A stretch of 64,000 nt of DNA from the NCBI GenBank assembly GCA_959347315.1, contig OY365811.1:28766833-28830832 (forward strand), read 5' to 3'. The DNA comes from Bimastos eiseni (Eukaryota; Annelida; Clitellata; Crassiclitellata; Lumbricidae). The stretch's first letter is position 1. Each line of letters opens with the position of its first letter. Of the stretch, positions 1 to 12,200 are shown one piece after another. The notes under the pieces are model-generated. The model was not told where the DNA came from, searched no databases, and saw nothing but the letters and a program-made list of their open reading frames with translations. The position numbers and the translations under genes are program-made.

Positions 1-525
1 AAGAAAATGCTGACCTTTGTCTTTCACCACGATACGATCACACCCGGGAATGTCTTGCTTACACTATTTTTTCCCTAATGATCTCAGATGCACCACTAAT
101 TTCTCTCCTGGCTCCCAGTAAAGACGACAGCAACTTTATAGCTCTATTTCTATAGTCCGTTTTAAAAACAAGAACTGAAAACTGCGCTTATTTGTAGATA
201 CTAATTACAAACTGTCACAGCTGTAACAAATTGCAAAATTGTCAGCTTGATTTCTCGAATAAACGAATTTGATTGGTTGATTGAAATTATTGTACATCTG
301 TACCTGTTCTTCATTTGAATTGTTTTCCAAAGCCTGACACCTGCTGGTCTCCTGCCTAGACATCGTATTACTGTTGAACGTTTGCTGTGAAAAGGTATTG
401 GTGTTCCTCGTCAGTTTTATGTCTGTTAAACGTCAGAAGTACACAAGAATAAGTCAGACAGAGTAACCCTTAGTAAGGCTCTCTTAATAAAATATAGCTG
501 ATTGTCTGATGGGTGATCATTAACA
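1..525. other. No gene recognised
   Basis: AT-rich non-coding sequence. I see no long ORF, RNA gene or repeat in it. Confidence 0.5.
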
Positions 526-533
526 GTTTAATC

Positions 534-899
534 TGGGACTAATATGGAAGGGATATGAAGCAGCAACGTGGCAGCCAATCTGATGCACTGCAGGCAATGT
601 CTGTGATCGGCTATGTAATGAATGAAGTGACATTTGGAAGAGTATATTTGAACGTATTATCACTGAAAAGATCATCTAAAATAATGCTACTTCAGTCACA
701 AAACCTTCTGTTGAACACATGCTATTTTAACTTATTTATATTGCAAGTTCTATGTACTAGGTCAATTTATTTGTTAACAAAAACAAGCGCGACTGTTGAT
801 TTGTACTCCACAAGTCCCGGATGTAGTCACAGGCATAATCTAGGTCAATGACGCAGTTTACGTTAGCTTCATATCCCTTCCATATAATATTAGTCCCAG
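534..899. mobile_element. MITE with inverted ends, hAT-like
   Basis: The ends are inverted copies: TGGGACTAATAT followed by GGAAGGGATATGAAGC on the left, and the reverse complement with a 3-base insertion on the right. The element is flanked by GTTTAATC at 526-533 and again at 900-907, an 8-bp direct repeat typical of hAT target-site duplication (one end base is ambiguous, so 7 bp is also possible). The 366-bp length and lack of a transposase make it a non-autonomous copy. The 98-codon ORF inside it is not believed to be a gene. Confidence 0.75.
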
Positions 900-907
900 G
901 TTTAATC

Positions 908-3900
908 TGATCTAAGAAATAATAAATATTATGACAAAAAGTACTTCCGACATATTGGATACCACTTTTTACTGATTATTTTACAACTATAGGCTATCTC
1001 TACCAAACCTGTGAACCGGGTGTGTTACAAGAATTGTTTATATAAATGCTAATCGCGGCTACACACGGTCAATAACCATCTGGTAATTATCAGTGCTCAG
1101 TTTCATTATCAACTCAACACGAAATAATATACTTTGAAGAATTCTTACTAATACTAAGATGCTGTAAATGTGTAGTGTTTGTTGGGGTTGAAGGAGTACG
1201 AAAGATGGGGAATGGAAGAAACGAAAAGTATATGCAAGTGGGAATAGAAATTTCTGGGATAGACATAATTCACATAAGTTACTAACCATTCGCAGATATC
1301 AGTTAATAAAAGTCATTTTCGCATAAAAAAATTAAAAATTAATCATAACATGTGTAATTTCCTTCAAAAATCATATTTTGTACGCTTATTAACCATACAT
1401 ACAGGTCACTTAGACCATGCAGCAAAAATGAATTTCAACAGTATACTAATTTAATGTAGCCAAACGTCGTGTATTCTTTGTGAAAACTACGGCACACAAA
1501 GACGGTTACCAGAGCTTATCAATTTTAGACGAATCGCCAAATAGAGACAAAATAATGCAGCCTCGTACTGTACGCGAAGTTCGATTACGTACTTTTAGAA
1601 TCGCCTGAAACCGCAAGCTGAGCCTGGGATTTTCTTATGTCATTCTAAATAGCTATTTATAGATTGAAGCACGCATGATGTAAGATTGTAGGCCCACTCA
1701 AATCATTCATTGCATGATTGTAATCTTAACTTTTCTACAGAGCGAAGTCGCGGGAACCAGTTTATTTACAGGCGCATCCATCATAATTACTATAGGCCTA
1801 ATTACCATACTATCCTATATCATAGACCTAATTGCCATACTATCCTTTTAATTCTGACTAAAATTGTTCACGTTTACAGTTGCAGTGACAACATAACTTA
1901 AGCGGTAGGGGTCTACTTGAAGCAAAGACGACTCTACCACCTTTGCTTAAAGCTAAGCACATGTCACCCTCCTATATAATTACAAGCGCTGCGAGATGTG
2001 AGGGGTCGTTCACATATTATATAAAGCTAAAGGGGTATACGTGGGTGGATTCCTGTTTGGTTAGCGTTATATTGTGTAGGATGGAGGGGGGTGGTAGGTT
2101 GAAGGTTTCGTTATATAACAAACTTTTTCAGCCCATGCTATTTTGCCTGTTTGCCTGCCAATTGAAAATTCCATGTACCACGAACCTTCAGTGTTTAATC
2201 GAAGTTTACAATACGTTGTGAACCAAAACTAGCACCACGATAGCTGCCACCTGGCGAATTGATTTTGTCGTTCTTACTTATTATTTATTTATAAATCCAC
2301 TTTTAACAATTTCCTGTTTATAATTTTAACAATTTCCTGTGCATAGCTTTAAACGCTCTTAAATTCAATGCTGTATGTTGTTTTGATTCTGGTTTAAATT
2401 AAAATTAATTCACTTGAAATAATTATTTCGGTAGGTATTTTCAAGATGTTTGATTTCATTTTCTATAGTATGTATAAATAGTTTAGTGTCTGATTAAATA
2501 TAATACCCAATTGTAGTTGTAGTATATACACTCTGTAGGCCTATACATCTTACGCTATTAAATAGGTAGAGTTGTACCGCGAACCTATGGATAAATAGCT
2601 GAAAGTGCAATATTAAACCAATTGATCCATTGTGTGTGATACTGTATGCCTAATCTTCAATTCTAGTGCAAAACAGGAGGAAAACTAAAATGGTGTTTTA
2701 CAGTTTTAGATAGGCCTATTATTTACGTCACTCCCATGTATTATCATGCTGTATTAGTAGGCCTACATGTAGACACATGGTGAAAATCGTCGATTACCCA
2801 ATTAGTTACCGTAATTAATACAAGTGAATTTAGCGCTATTAAAAGTCCGATTGTTAAGATGCAGACATACATCCGGTCTAATCATCATTGGCAGGAGAGA
2901 GTACACAATTTTAGAATGGCTTTTGTTACACAGCTAATTGGGCGTATGATGATTTTCTGACTGCAGTTCTTGAAATGGATAAAGGCAATTATCAGCTGAA
3001 TCACTACTATAACTAACATTGTATTGTTATAAAAGTTTCAAATTGTACAATACAATTATGTCGATTGTATGTCTTTTAATGTGCTTTTAGACTGGGGTGA
3101 GGTAGGGCGGTAGATAGCATATTTCTCATATAATACACGGGTGGGGGGGGTCACAGCCGCCTTTTATAACGTTACTAGGGGTAGGGGCAGGGGTGGGCCA
3201 AAATTGAGATTTTATGCGTTACATAGTCTAATATATGAACGGCCTCTGAGATGGGTTGTACAGAGATATCAAGAAGGATTTTGCACGTGTAAGGGATGCT
3301 TTGTTCGCATGCATAGACTCATCTTGATGTAGGCCTACGGTTGACACAGTGCAGGACGAGCAACGCGATCATTGAAGTGACATCAACCGATAGTCACGAG
3401 GCTCTTCAAGCTACGCCTACTGATCGAGAAACGACAAATTTGTCTTTTCCACTACTCTTAGTCCTCGACAAATATCCAGACGTGCGTCATCTTCCTGTAG
3501 GAAGGGACTACTCGTCGATATCGTCAGCCTGCTTTCGAACGCTGTCGCCAGTTACCGCTCTACCCTATCGACGCAACTTGGCCCCGAGACTGTTAGCATT
3601 CATTCCATGTTATCTGTCAGCTATTGGTGGAATCCGTTGTTGGGTCCACGTTTGTGCTTGGGCCTACCACTGGTGAATCTTTCAGTTTAGGCCTATTGTT
3701 TACTGTTTTGCTAACTGCTGTGAAATATTCGTTAGTAGGTCTAATGACATCTAACATCATTTAGGCTATTTAGGCTGGCGCAGAGCGTCTTAGTAAATAT
3801 CTTGAATGAGCGTTGTATAAATGTTTGATTACATTACAGTAAGTTGATTTGTACTGATTTGTATTAAATATGTCCGATTGCCTGACGACCATGAGCAAGA

Positions 3901-4600
3901 TATGATCGAGCCGAGGTTGAGTTTCTGTCATGTGCTATGGATATCACAATTATATTTTATTTAGTATTAAATGAAACCATGGCAGTTCTTAGCAGTGCTC
4001 AACAGCTCAAGCTAGGCATCTCCACATGTTGCCCTTCCCCACAATGATTTCCCACCAGAGAAATATACAAAATGATAATAGTTTTGAGTTGTTGGCATTA
4101 TACTATAATACAAACTGTTATTTTAATAATATATATAATGACATTATTAACTGATGTAATATACATGAATTCATTAAAAAAATTTATATATAGTAACCCT
4201 TCAAGTTAGGTTACAACTCATGAGGAGTTCTCCGTATACCCCAGCATGGCTGAAAAGGATTGTTTTAAGGGAGCATAAAACAATTAAGTCAAGAGTTCAT
4301 CCTAGGAGACAAGTGCAAAGACAATGGGAGTCTATTTCAGAGTGAGTGACCAACCACTGAGAAGATACAATTAGTTTACAGTAAGTAGGCCTATATCTAC
4401 TGGTAATAATAATAATTATTTGTAAAAAATAATTCAGTATTAATGTGAATTTATTTGATCAACACACATACATTTGCTAACCCACCTTAAACTACCCCAA
4501 ACTTTGCATTTAGAACCAATAGGCCTAGAATGTTATCATTACTTACCAGGATAATGGGGATATTATTATGATCATCATAATGTTTTTTTATGATGTCACT
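908..4600. other. Gene-poor stretch
   Basis: No recognisable gene. It contains several TAGGCCTA octamers, a short tandem duplication at about 1790-1855 and G-rich patches near 2080 and 3140. An open frame of 111 codons at 3341-3676 (+) lies in a slightly GC-richer patch but has no motif I recognise and no convincing splice context; I do not call it. Confidence 0.4.
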
Positions 4601-4639
4601 AATGATACAGTATATTCTTGTATTTAGGAAGAAAACAAT

Positions 4640-4800
4640 CTGAAAAAATGCAGAAATGCTAACATGAGTGACAGCGTATATTAAAAGTAGCTAGAATTGA
4701 AAACAAACCAGTAAATATTTTTATATAATGATCTGGAGATAAATTGAGAGTTGTCGTTTTGGTAGGAGAATATGTTAGTGAGTACAAAATTAGGAAAGTA
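4640..4800. repeat. Solo arm of a long-inverted-repeat family
   Basis: About 150 bp here match both arms of the inverted repeat at 37037-37705. Shared landmarks are a GTGACAG segment, GATCTGGAGATAAATTGAGA and a GGAGAA-ATG block in the same order. Only one arm is present, so this is a fragment of a dispersed element. Confidence 0.6.
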
Positions 4801-5209
4801 GAATGGGGCTGCAAATGAGAATGGAAGTGAAGGGCAAGGAACTAAACTTTACTGTCCTTGCTTGGGTAAACATTTAGTAATTATATAACATTACTGTTTA
4901 AAGCTCGTGCTACATACAACAGCCTAAAGTTATACAATTACACTTAATAATGGGAGACCATCTCTCTCTCTATCCTGAGGATATGACAGATGAAGCCAGT
5001 TAAAAACAAGCCAACAACGTTAAAGACTCAACATGGAAACCTAGGAGAGTTGCGTCCAAGATGGGAGTGGGGCCTTCCCGGTTATCAATGGGTGAAGCCT
5101 CTACAACAAGAAAAAACAGAAAAACAATAACGAAGTAGGGACTGGACTGTGTGCACAATGCTAAGATCTGGAAATAAATTTTAAAAATGTAAATAAGGAA
5201 GAGAATATG

Positions 5210-5690
5210 GCTAACCTCCTTTTCGTTCGACTTCGGGCGCTCGCCTAGCAGCAGCAGGATACGGCAACACGCCCCGGGGAAGACTCCAATTCCTCCTCTA
5301 TTCGCTGGTACCACCCAGGAGGCCGAATTCGAAGCTTTCCCTCTTGTTAAATGTCCGCGTAGTAAGGCCTGGCTTTTTGGCACGGGTCTTCGCAACAGTT
5401 TCAACAGCGACAGCCCCCTTGACGGTCAATGGCAGGATCAGACGGCGAGAAGTATGTTTCGGCAGAAGAAGAAACAGTCCGAAGAGTTTAACAACGTTTC
5501 TTCTCAGCAGCAGCAAACAGAATACACGGAAAGTTCGTACATCATCGACTATACTACAGTATAACTCGAGCCGACTGCCCTACTACTCTAGACAACTCGA
5601 ACCAGCTGAACTGACATACTGCTTCGACTGAACTCCAAACTCAGAGTGACTAACTAACTATAAGAAATGCGCTCTTATTTATAGCCAAAG
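5210..5690 (-). other. Unassigned region with TATA-like box, possible retroelement promoter
   Basis: Read on the minus strand, a TATAAATA box lies at 5683-5676. It is followed after some 35-45 bp by initiator-like TCA motifs and then a 72-codon ORF (5516-5298) that is rich in basic residues and has no domain I recognise. A plus-strand ORF of 95 codons (5344-5631) overlaps it. The minisatellites just upstream of the box could be part of an LTR-type U3 region. This is a guess; I found no second LTR, primer-binding site or gag/pol motif. Confidence 0.2.
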
Positions 5691-5697
5691 ACCTTCC

Positions 5698-5985
5698 CAT
5701 AGAGTCCCACCGGACCCTACAGAGTCCCCCCGGACTCTACAGCCCCAAACCCTACAGAGTCCCCCCGGACCCTATAGAGTCCCTTCCGGACTCCACAGCC
5801 CATAGAGTTCCCCCGGACCCTACAGAGTCCCCCCGGACTCTACAGCCCTACAGAGTTCATAGAGTCCCCCCGGACGATACAGCCCATAGAGTCCCCGGAC
5901 CCTACAGAGTCCCCCGGACTCTACATCCCATAGAGTCCCCCGGACCCTACAGGGTCCCCCTCGAACCCTACATGCAATTAAGCAC
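5698..5985. repeat. Minisatellite, AGAGTCCCCCCGGACCCTAC-type units
   Basis: Imperfect tandem units alternate CCCCCGGACCCTACAGAGT and CCCCCGGACTCTACAGCCC, giving a C-rich direct array with inverted half-units (GAGTCC / GGACTC). About a dozen units are recognisable. Unit length varies by deletion of sub-blocks. Confidence 0.85.
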
Positions 5986-5994
5986 GCACAGCTG

Positions 5995-6250
5995 TAGAGT
6001 ACATCAAAGGGCTCGTCAGTACGAGCAGATCAAAAGACCCATAGCGGCAAGCAGCCAATTGCAGGCACATCAAAGAACTGATAGCGGCTAGCAGATCAAA
6101 CGAACCCTCGTCGGCGGCAAGCAGCCGACGGCCGTTGCACCAAGGGACCCATAGCAGCGAGCAGATCAAAGAGTCCATAGCGGCAGACAGACCTCATGAC
6201 CCTTAGCGGCAAACAGACATAGCAGGCAGATCAAAGAGAATCATCGCGGC
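5995..6250. repeat. Second minisatellite, GCAGATCAAA / CCATAGCGGCAAGCAG units
   Basis: At least six imperfect repeats of a 30-45 bp unit containing GCAGATCAAA and CCATAGCGGCAAGCAG follow directly on the preceding array. The unit sequence is different, so this is a separate array. Confidence 0.75.
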
Positions 6251-6775
6251 ATGGCAAAAACGCCACAAGAAATAAAGCTTACAACTGTTATATAGGAGAT
6301 GAGAAGAACAAACTTGAATGTGCTGGGCTTGCAGAGAATAAATGGAAGGCAATTTCACTAGTGAAGGAATAAGAATCATACACACAGAAGGAGAAAAGAG
6401 CCAAAACGACTTAGCTGTTCTGATTGCCAGGTCAAAAGTCAAGATTGAAAGATTTATTGAAGCAGAATGATTAAGGCAAAATAAAGGCAGAACCTGTGAA
6501 TATAGTGATAGCAGTAATGATACAGTAAATATTGGATAGAAGAAATGTTACGCATCTTTTTGTGATAAATGATAATGTGAGATTGGAACGTGGTGATGGA
6601 AGTAGTGGAAGGAAATTGCATAGGAAATTATGAATTAGGAAAGAGAAACAGCAGAATTCTGAGAGAGAAGAGAACTAATAATGACGAACACATGGTTTCA
6701 ACACAAGGAAAAACGAAGGTACACATTAAAAGTTCCAGACGTGCACGATACTAACTGGACTGCATAATTGTAAGG

Positions 6776-6777
<2 letters not shown>

Positions 6778-6847
<70 letters not shown>
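6778..6847. repeat. (TA)n microsatellite
   Basis: About 70 bp of nearly pure TA dinucleotide. Similar TA tracts occur at about 20781-20819, 51238-51288, 52445-52500 and 57812-57836. Confidence 0.95.
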
Positions 6848-6851
<4 letters not shown>

Positions 6852-7229
6852 CACAGTGTCAAGAATGCAATAGCAGTGTTAATAGCAGATGCAGGCCAGT
6901 GAGACCACAACTTAGTACTGAGTGGAAACAACCATCTTCTCTTCTTTGACCCTTCAGAAGGCAGTTGCTCACCTGCAGAGGCACGCGATCCCGCTTGAAA
7001 GGTGGGGGAACACCAAATGAGAGGGGTAGGAAATGTGGGGGACACATGTATAACTTGTCCTCTCTCTGTAAAAGGCGGTGGCACTTGTCCCCCTCAACCC
7101 AACCCCCAACCCCGGGGTCGCCGACTCTGCTCACCTGACTTTCTATCCAAGTGACGAATAAGACATGTTGAGGAGAATGATTGACATTTTCTATTTAATG
7201 GCAGCCATTATTTTATATCAACATGCAAA

Positions 7230-8252
7230 TTGACTAGGATGACTGCTAGCACTTTTCTTAGGCAGTAACATGCAAAAGTGAGAGTAGCGGGAGGGATGTC
7301 AAATGAATTCAGAGTAAGAAAAGGGGTTAGACAGGGGTGTGTAATGTCACCGTATTTATTTAACATCATGGCAGAAATGGTGATGAGATGGTACTGGATG
7401 GCTGGGTAGGAGGGGTACGAATAGGAGGAAGAAAATTAACGAACTTGAGATATGCAGATGATACTGTACTGTTAGCAGAATCTGAAAAAGAGCTACAAGA
7501 AATAATCAATCGTCTGGATAAGTTCGGAAGTGAGAAAGGTTTAATGATTAACATGGATAAAACCAAGACCATGGCATTAAATGGTAAAACATGCAACATC
7601 GTTTTGAAAGAGAGCAGACTGGAGCAGGTGAATACGTTTCAATACTTGGGATCATTGATAACAGAAGATGCAGAGTGTAGCAGAGAGATAAGAGGAAGGA
7701 TGGCAAGAGGACAAAGTGTTCAGATAGGGATGAAGAAAATATGGAGGAGTCGCAGCATAAAGTTAACCACCAAAGTGAGACTAATGAAAGCATTGGTATG
7801 GATGGTGGTTGCATATGGCTGCGAAAGTTGGACCATCAAGAAAAGAGATGAAGAAAGAATTGAAGGTTTTGAGATGAAATGCATAAGACAGATTCTAAGG
7901 GTATCATGGACTCAAAAAAAAAACAAACGAGTGGGTATTGGAGAAAGTAGACATGGAATGAGAGCTACTTAATCTGATAAAAATGAGGAAATTAACATAC
8001 TTTGGACATGTGATGAGAAAAGAGGGAAACTCTCTAGAAAAAGAAATCATGCAAGGCACTACACCGGGAGCAAGAAAACGAGGAAGACCAAAGACACGAT
8101 GGATAGACAATGTGGAAAAATGGACCGGTAGACCACTTGACAACTTACTAAAGAAGACGAGAGACAGGAAGAGATGGAGAAGACTTGTCCATGAAGTGAC
8201 CAACCCTCGGATCGAGGATGGTTAAGACAAGACAAGACAAGACAAGACAACA
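7230..8252 (+). mobile_element. Degenerate RTE-like non-LTR retrotransposon, 3' part
   Basis: The conceptual product is the second half of an endonuclease/reverse transcriptase. It shows the RT motif RQGC-x3-SP-x-LFN near 7330-7370, the catalytic YADD (in the ORF starting 7388), the C-terminal YGCESW motif, and a basic tail with FGHVMR, GxRKRGRPKTRW and NPRIEDG-stop at about 8220. The frame breaks near 7375 and again near 7920 at a run of A, and there is an in-frame TGA just after the second break, so the copy is dead. It ends in a short tandem tail of AAGAC units (8222-8251), as expected for RTE-type elements, which end in short tandem repeats. The 5' half with the endonuclease is missing. 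Confidence 0.85.
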
Positions 8253-8528
8253 TGCAGTAGAGTCATTACAGCATTTGTACAGTTGTCCTAACCTAGTCTG
8301 AAACCATGGTTGACTTCTGAATTGCATTAGAAGCATGTGTTTTAAATGTAAAAGTGGCGAAATTTTATTGTGCTGGTCATTCATGCAGCACTTGCAGCCT
8401 TGCACATATTATGAGCAACCAAAGCACTAATCATTATACATTACAATAATAATAATACAATGCAACTGTAATTTGATAATGCACTCCTTACAGAAAGTTC
8501 AGAAGGGCACTTTGAAGCCGAGCAACCA

Positions 8529-8935
8529 TTAAGAGTCATAGGCAGACTGGAAGAGGTAGGTTTTCAGCTTTGTGCGATTTCAAGACACTCACTGAGAGAG
8601 TTGCGAACATGAGGAGGTAGAGAGTTCCAGATGGAGGGACCGGCAACAGTGAATAACCGCCGGCCAAAGACAAGACGTGTACTACTAGTACTTTCCAGAA
8701 AACGCTGATCTAAGAGAGGAGCGGCCTTTAACAGAGCTGCAGGGTAACCATGGAGGACAGATAAGATGGCAGATGATCTGTGCATGCTTGCACATGAGGA
8801 GTGCCAGCTTGTAGCAGATATGCTCACAAACAGGAAGCCAGTGTAGAGAACGAAGAGCAGGTGTGATATGGTCTCTATAAGAGAGTCCAAAGCAGTCTTA
8901 CGGCCTGATGCAGTATTCTAGTTAGCGGAAACAGT
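8529..8935 (-). mobile_element. CR1/L2-like LINE, 3' end of RT ORF
   Basis: On the minus strand the translation includes STRLVFGRRLFTVAGPSIWN, then SLPPHVRNSLSECLEI, and after a +/-1 frame break TKLKTYLFQSAYDS-stop at 8531-8529. The order 'FSVAGP-x-WNSLP ... LKTYLF' is the C-terminal signature of Jockey/CR1/L2-group LINE polymerases. The copy is truncated at its 5' side and frameshifted. Confidence 0.8.
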
Positions 8936-9274
8936 GTGTATTCAGGGAGGCTATAGAGTACTGAGTGGTAGTAGTCAAGTCTTTTCAGAATAAGACAGTG
9001 TATCAGTGTTGTCAGTGATGGAGAGTCAAGGATATACATAGATAGAGTGTCATTTTATGTAGTTCTAGTCAAATCCAAATACAGGCATCATCAAGCATAT
9101 AAAATACAGAAATTGGCTAAGACATTGATCCCAGTTTAGACTCAAAAGAAAATTATACTCTCAACTGTTGCCTATATATCATTTGATAACTGTTGCACTG
9201 CATACTTAGAACCACTGGTAGGTCTGTTAAATATGTTTGGAACATGTTGCTGAATTAAATGTGTGTTAATGGAA

Positions 9275-12200
9275 TTATGCAACAAATGGCCACAGCGCAT
9301 CAATTATTGTCCTAAGTTTATTTGGGTCATTGCTGATGAAGTGAATATCACCAGGAAGGAAAAAGACAGGAGTCTGTGCACATTCGTGATCAAACCACTG
9401 TAAAGCGATTGTAAAGGCTTGAACCATTCTCTGGAGACCAAAGATTTCTACAATAAAAATGACAGATTTAACTCTGTAACAAAAAACGATTATCATTTAG
9501 GAGCATATTCAAATCCAATAAAATTTGTATAATATTCGGTAATCAAAACGAAATATAATTGACCATACAAAGTTGACAAGAATAACAGTAGAATACACAG
9601 TAGCCCCAATTAGGGACCAAGCGTCCCGCAAGTTAGGGCCACCTAGTGCATGTTTAATAATTTGTTCAGTTGCATAATTTATGTATCTAGACACTTTTGT
9701 AGGATCATTTAAGTACCTCATAAAATCACTGTCACTGCTAGTCGAAATGATGTTCAGCCTTCCAAATCAGAATTTAATCATTAAGCAAACAGTGCTCAGA
9801 TATGAAATTAAACTAGAAGTCACCACTGGTGGGCAGGTTTCCTCACACATAGAGTCCAACCGGCCAACTAATGGATTTCTGTAAAAAATTGACAAGTCAC
9901 ACACTGTTCAGAGTCCCTGGACTGTGTCTGAGTGTAGGACAATTGCCCCTCCCAATTTTGGGTATGACATTTACCATATGGAATCCATTGTTGGACAATT
10001 GCCCCACACCCCATAAAGGTTGAATACGTCTGCAACCGTAAACTTGCGAAATATATTTGGGCCTTACCATCAATCCAGCTTAATAGTTTAATTTCACACT
10101 TACAAATCACAGCATGATTAAAAGTACAGCATGAGAGGATAACAAATTATTCATTTAATTTCTATCAAGCAAATTATATTTGCCGTCAATCCAACGTCTG
10201 TTTAAGTACGAATTATATTTTATCAATCAAACTTCCGTTTAAACAAGAAACTAATTAGCGTGTCATACAAGATACAAAACGAGGCAATAATCTATTTAAT
10301 TGTGCTACTTCATTAGTGTCAATTTAATAATCTATCCACAAATCAGAAATTCTGTCAAAGGACAAGCTTACTCAGTGCTGTTCAACCTTTCAGACACTGC
10401 GGGCCAAGAAAAAAGTATTCTTCATGCAGAGGGTCGCACCAGGGAATTCAAACACAGCGACTAAAGTTTATTGAAAATTATTAACTGCATTAAAATTTTT
10501 TGGTGGAATTAGTCTAATCACGCAGGCCTACATGTATGCCATGTGTTTACATTGTCAAAATGCTAACTCAATTGAAGAACGAAAAGCTATGCAGTATGCA
10601 GGTAGAAAAGTGACTTTGGCCATCACATCATTTTTACACAAATTGCGAAAATTTTGAGAACTCGAGCGAGCCACTTAAATCATCCCGTGGGCCGCATGTT
10701 GGACAGCACTGAGCTAACTAATGAATTTCTCTCTTGCTTGCTAGATGCATAAATACTGAAAACAATCAGTGACACATCTGCTGCTTAATGCTAACAAATC
10801 TTTATTATAATCTGAAGTGACACACTTTAACATTGCATTATATGTCATGTTTCTGGTTTGTATGTAGCCATGTAGGCTATGTATGTACATACATACATAC
10901 ATAGCTATGCTATATAATTATGTACATGCATACATAGCCTATGTAGACACATTCATGCACACAAGCATACGTGCATACGATTATGCATCATATATACACT
11001 TAGAAGCATCATGCTGCCTTATATACTCAGGGTGAGCTTATCGCGGGGGGGGGATGGGGAATTGTTCTAGTCTGGGAGCAATTGTCCGGTAGGGGGAATT
11101 GTCCGTTCACTCTGTGTCTAGGTAACAATGAAGTCTACAACAATTCATATCTTCTTCACTGTCCAGCAATTCACTGACAGTAAATACTGACTCTGCACAA
11201 ATATCTCTCCATTCGCCAATTGTGGGCAGGACAACATTCGCCAGGAATGTAGGAATTCTCTAACTAACAATTCATGCCACTCAACACATTTATTTTACAT
11301 AAAGATTATGCAAGAATGTCTTTCATGGGTCCTTAAATTGTGAATGTCTAATGGACAAACTATAACAATTGAAGAACAATTAATATAACAGATTTTTTTA
11401 TAGTCATACCTGAACCAAGGGCAGGAAATGACACAGATTTTGTCTCCCAAGCAGACCAATGCAGACAATACAGGAAAACCTGGACTAAGATATTAAACGC
11501 CCTCTGTGGGTCGGTTCGGAACTCTTGAGGAGTTGGTAAGACAGTGTGTAGGATGCCTTCAACATATGGTCCAAGGTTTCCTGCCTTTGTTGGAACTACA
11601 GAACCAACTGAAAGACATCCACGAGCGGTAATTATCTGTCTGCATTCATCAACTACACTCTGTCCAGAGGCTTTCAGAATGGCCTCTGAAACATGACTGT
11701 TTGTAGTCAGTCGGCAGTTGGTTGAGGAAACAAGGACTTGAGTGCCCTGGTCCACAATGTTTCCCATATGCACATATATATTGAGAAGATTGTAGGTTCT
11801 GTTGCTTACAAAACTCAAAGAGTCATCAGCAGAAGGTTTTCTTATAAACTGTTTATTTGTAATTGGATAAAGGAACTGTCCATAGCCAGGAGACTGTATT
11901 TCTGTTGAATAACCTTGACCTTGTGATGGACATCTATTTTGTTCCATTGGTCCTTGATGACCTGTTATTTGTCCTTGACCTTGTGATGAACAGCTATGTT
12001 GCTGCATTTGTCCTGGATAACCCATATCCTGTCCTTGATCTTGGGATGGAGAATAATGCAGCAGCATTTGTCCTTGATACCCTGTAACTTGTCCCTGACC
12101 TTGTGCTGGGTAGCTATGTGACTGCATTTGTCCATGACTTGAAACTTGTCCTTGACCATGTGATGGAGAATTACTTTGCTCCATTAGTCCTTGATGACTT

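Larger units (their letters stand above)
9937..11104. repeat. Inverted GGACAATTGCCCC pair in gene A intron
   Basis: GGACAATTGCCCC-type sequence occurs twice at 9937-10006. In inverted form (GGGGGAATTGTCC, GGGAGCAATTGTCC) it occurs twice at 11074-11104. The span could be a DNA transposon of about 1.17 kb with subterminal repeats. I could not find a clear target duplication. A hAT MITE lies inside it. Confidence 0.45.

Noticed and set aside
3341..3676. 111-codon ORF in a GC-richer patch
   Set aside because: No recognisable motif, no splice context and no repeat of it elsewhere in the window; kept only as a note.
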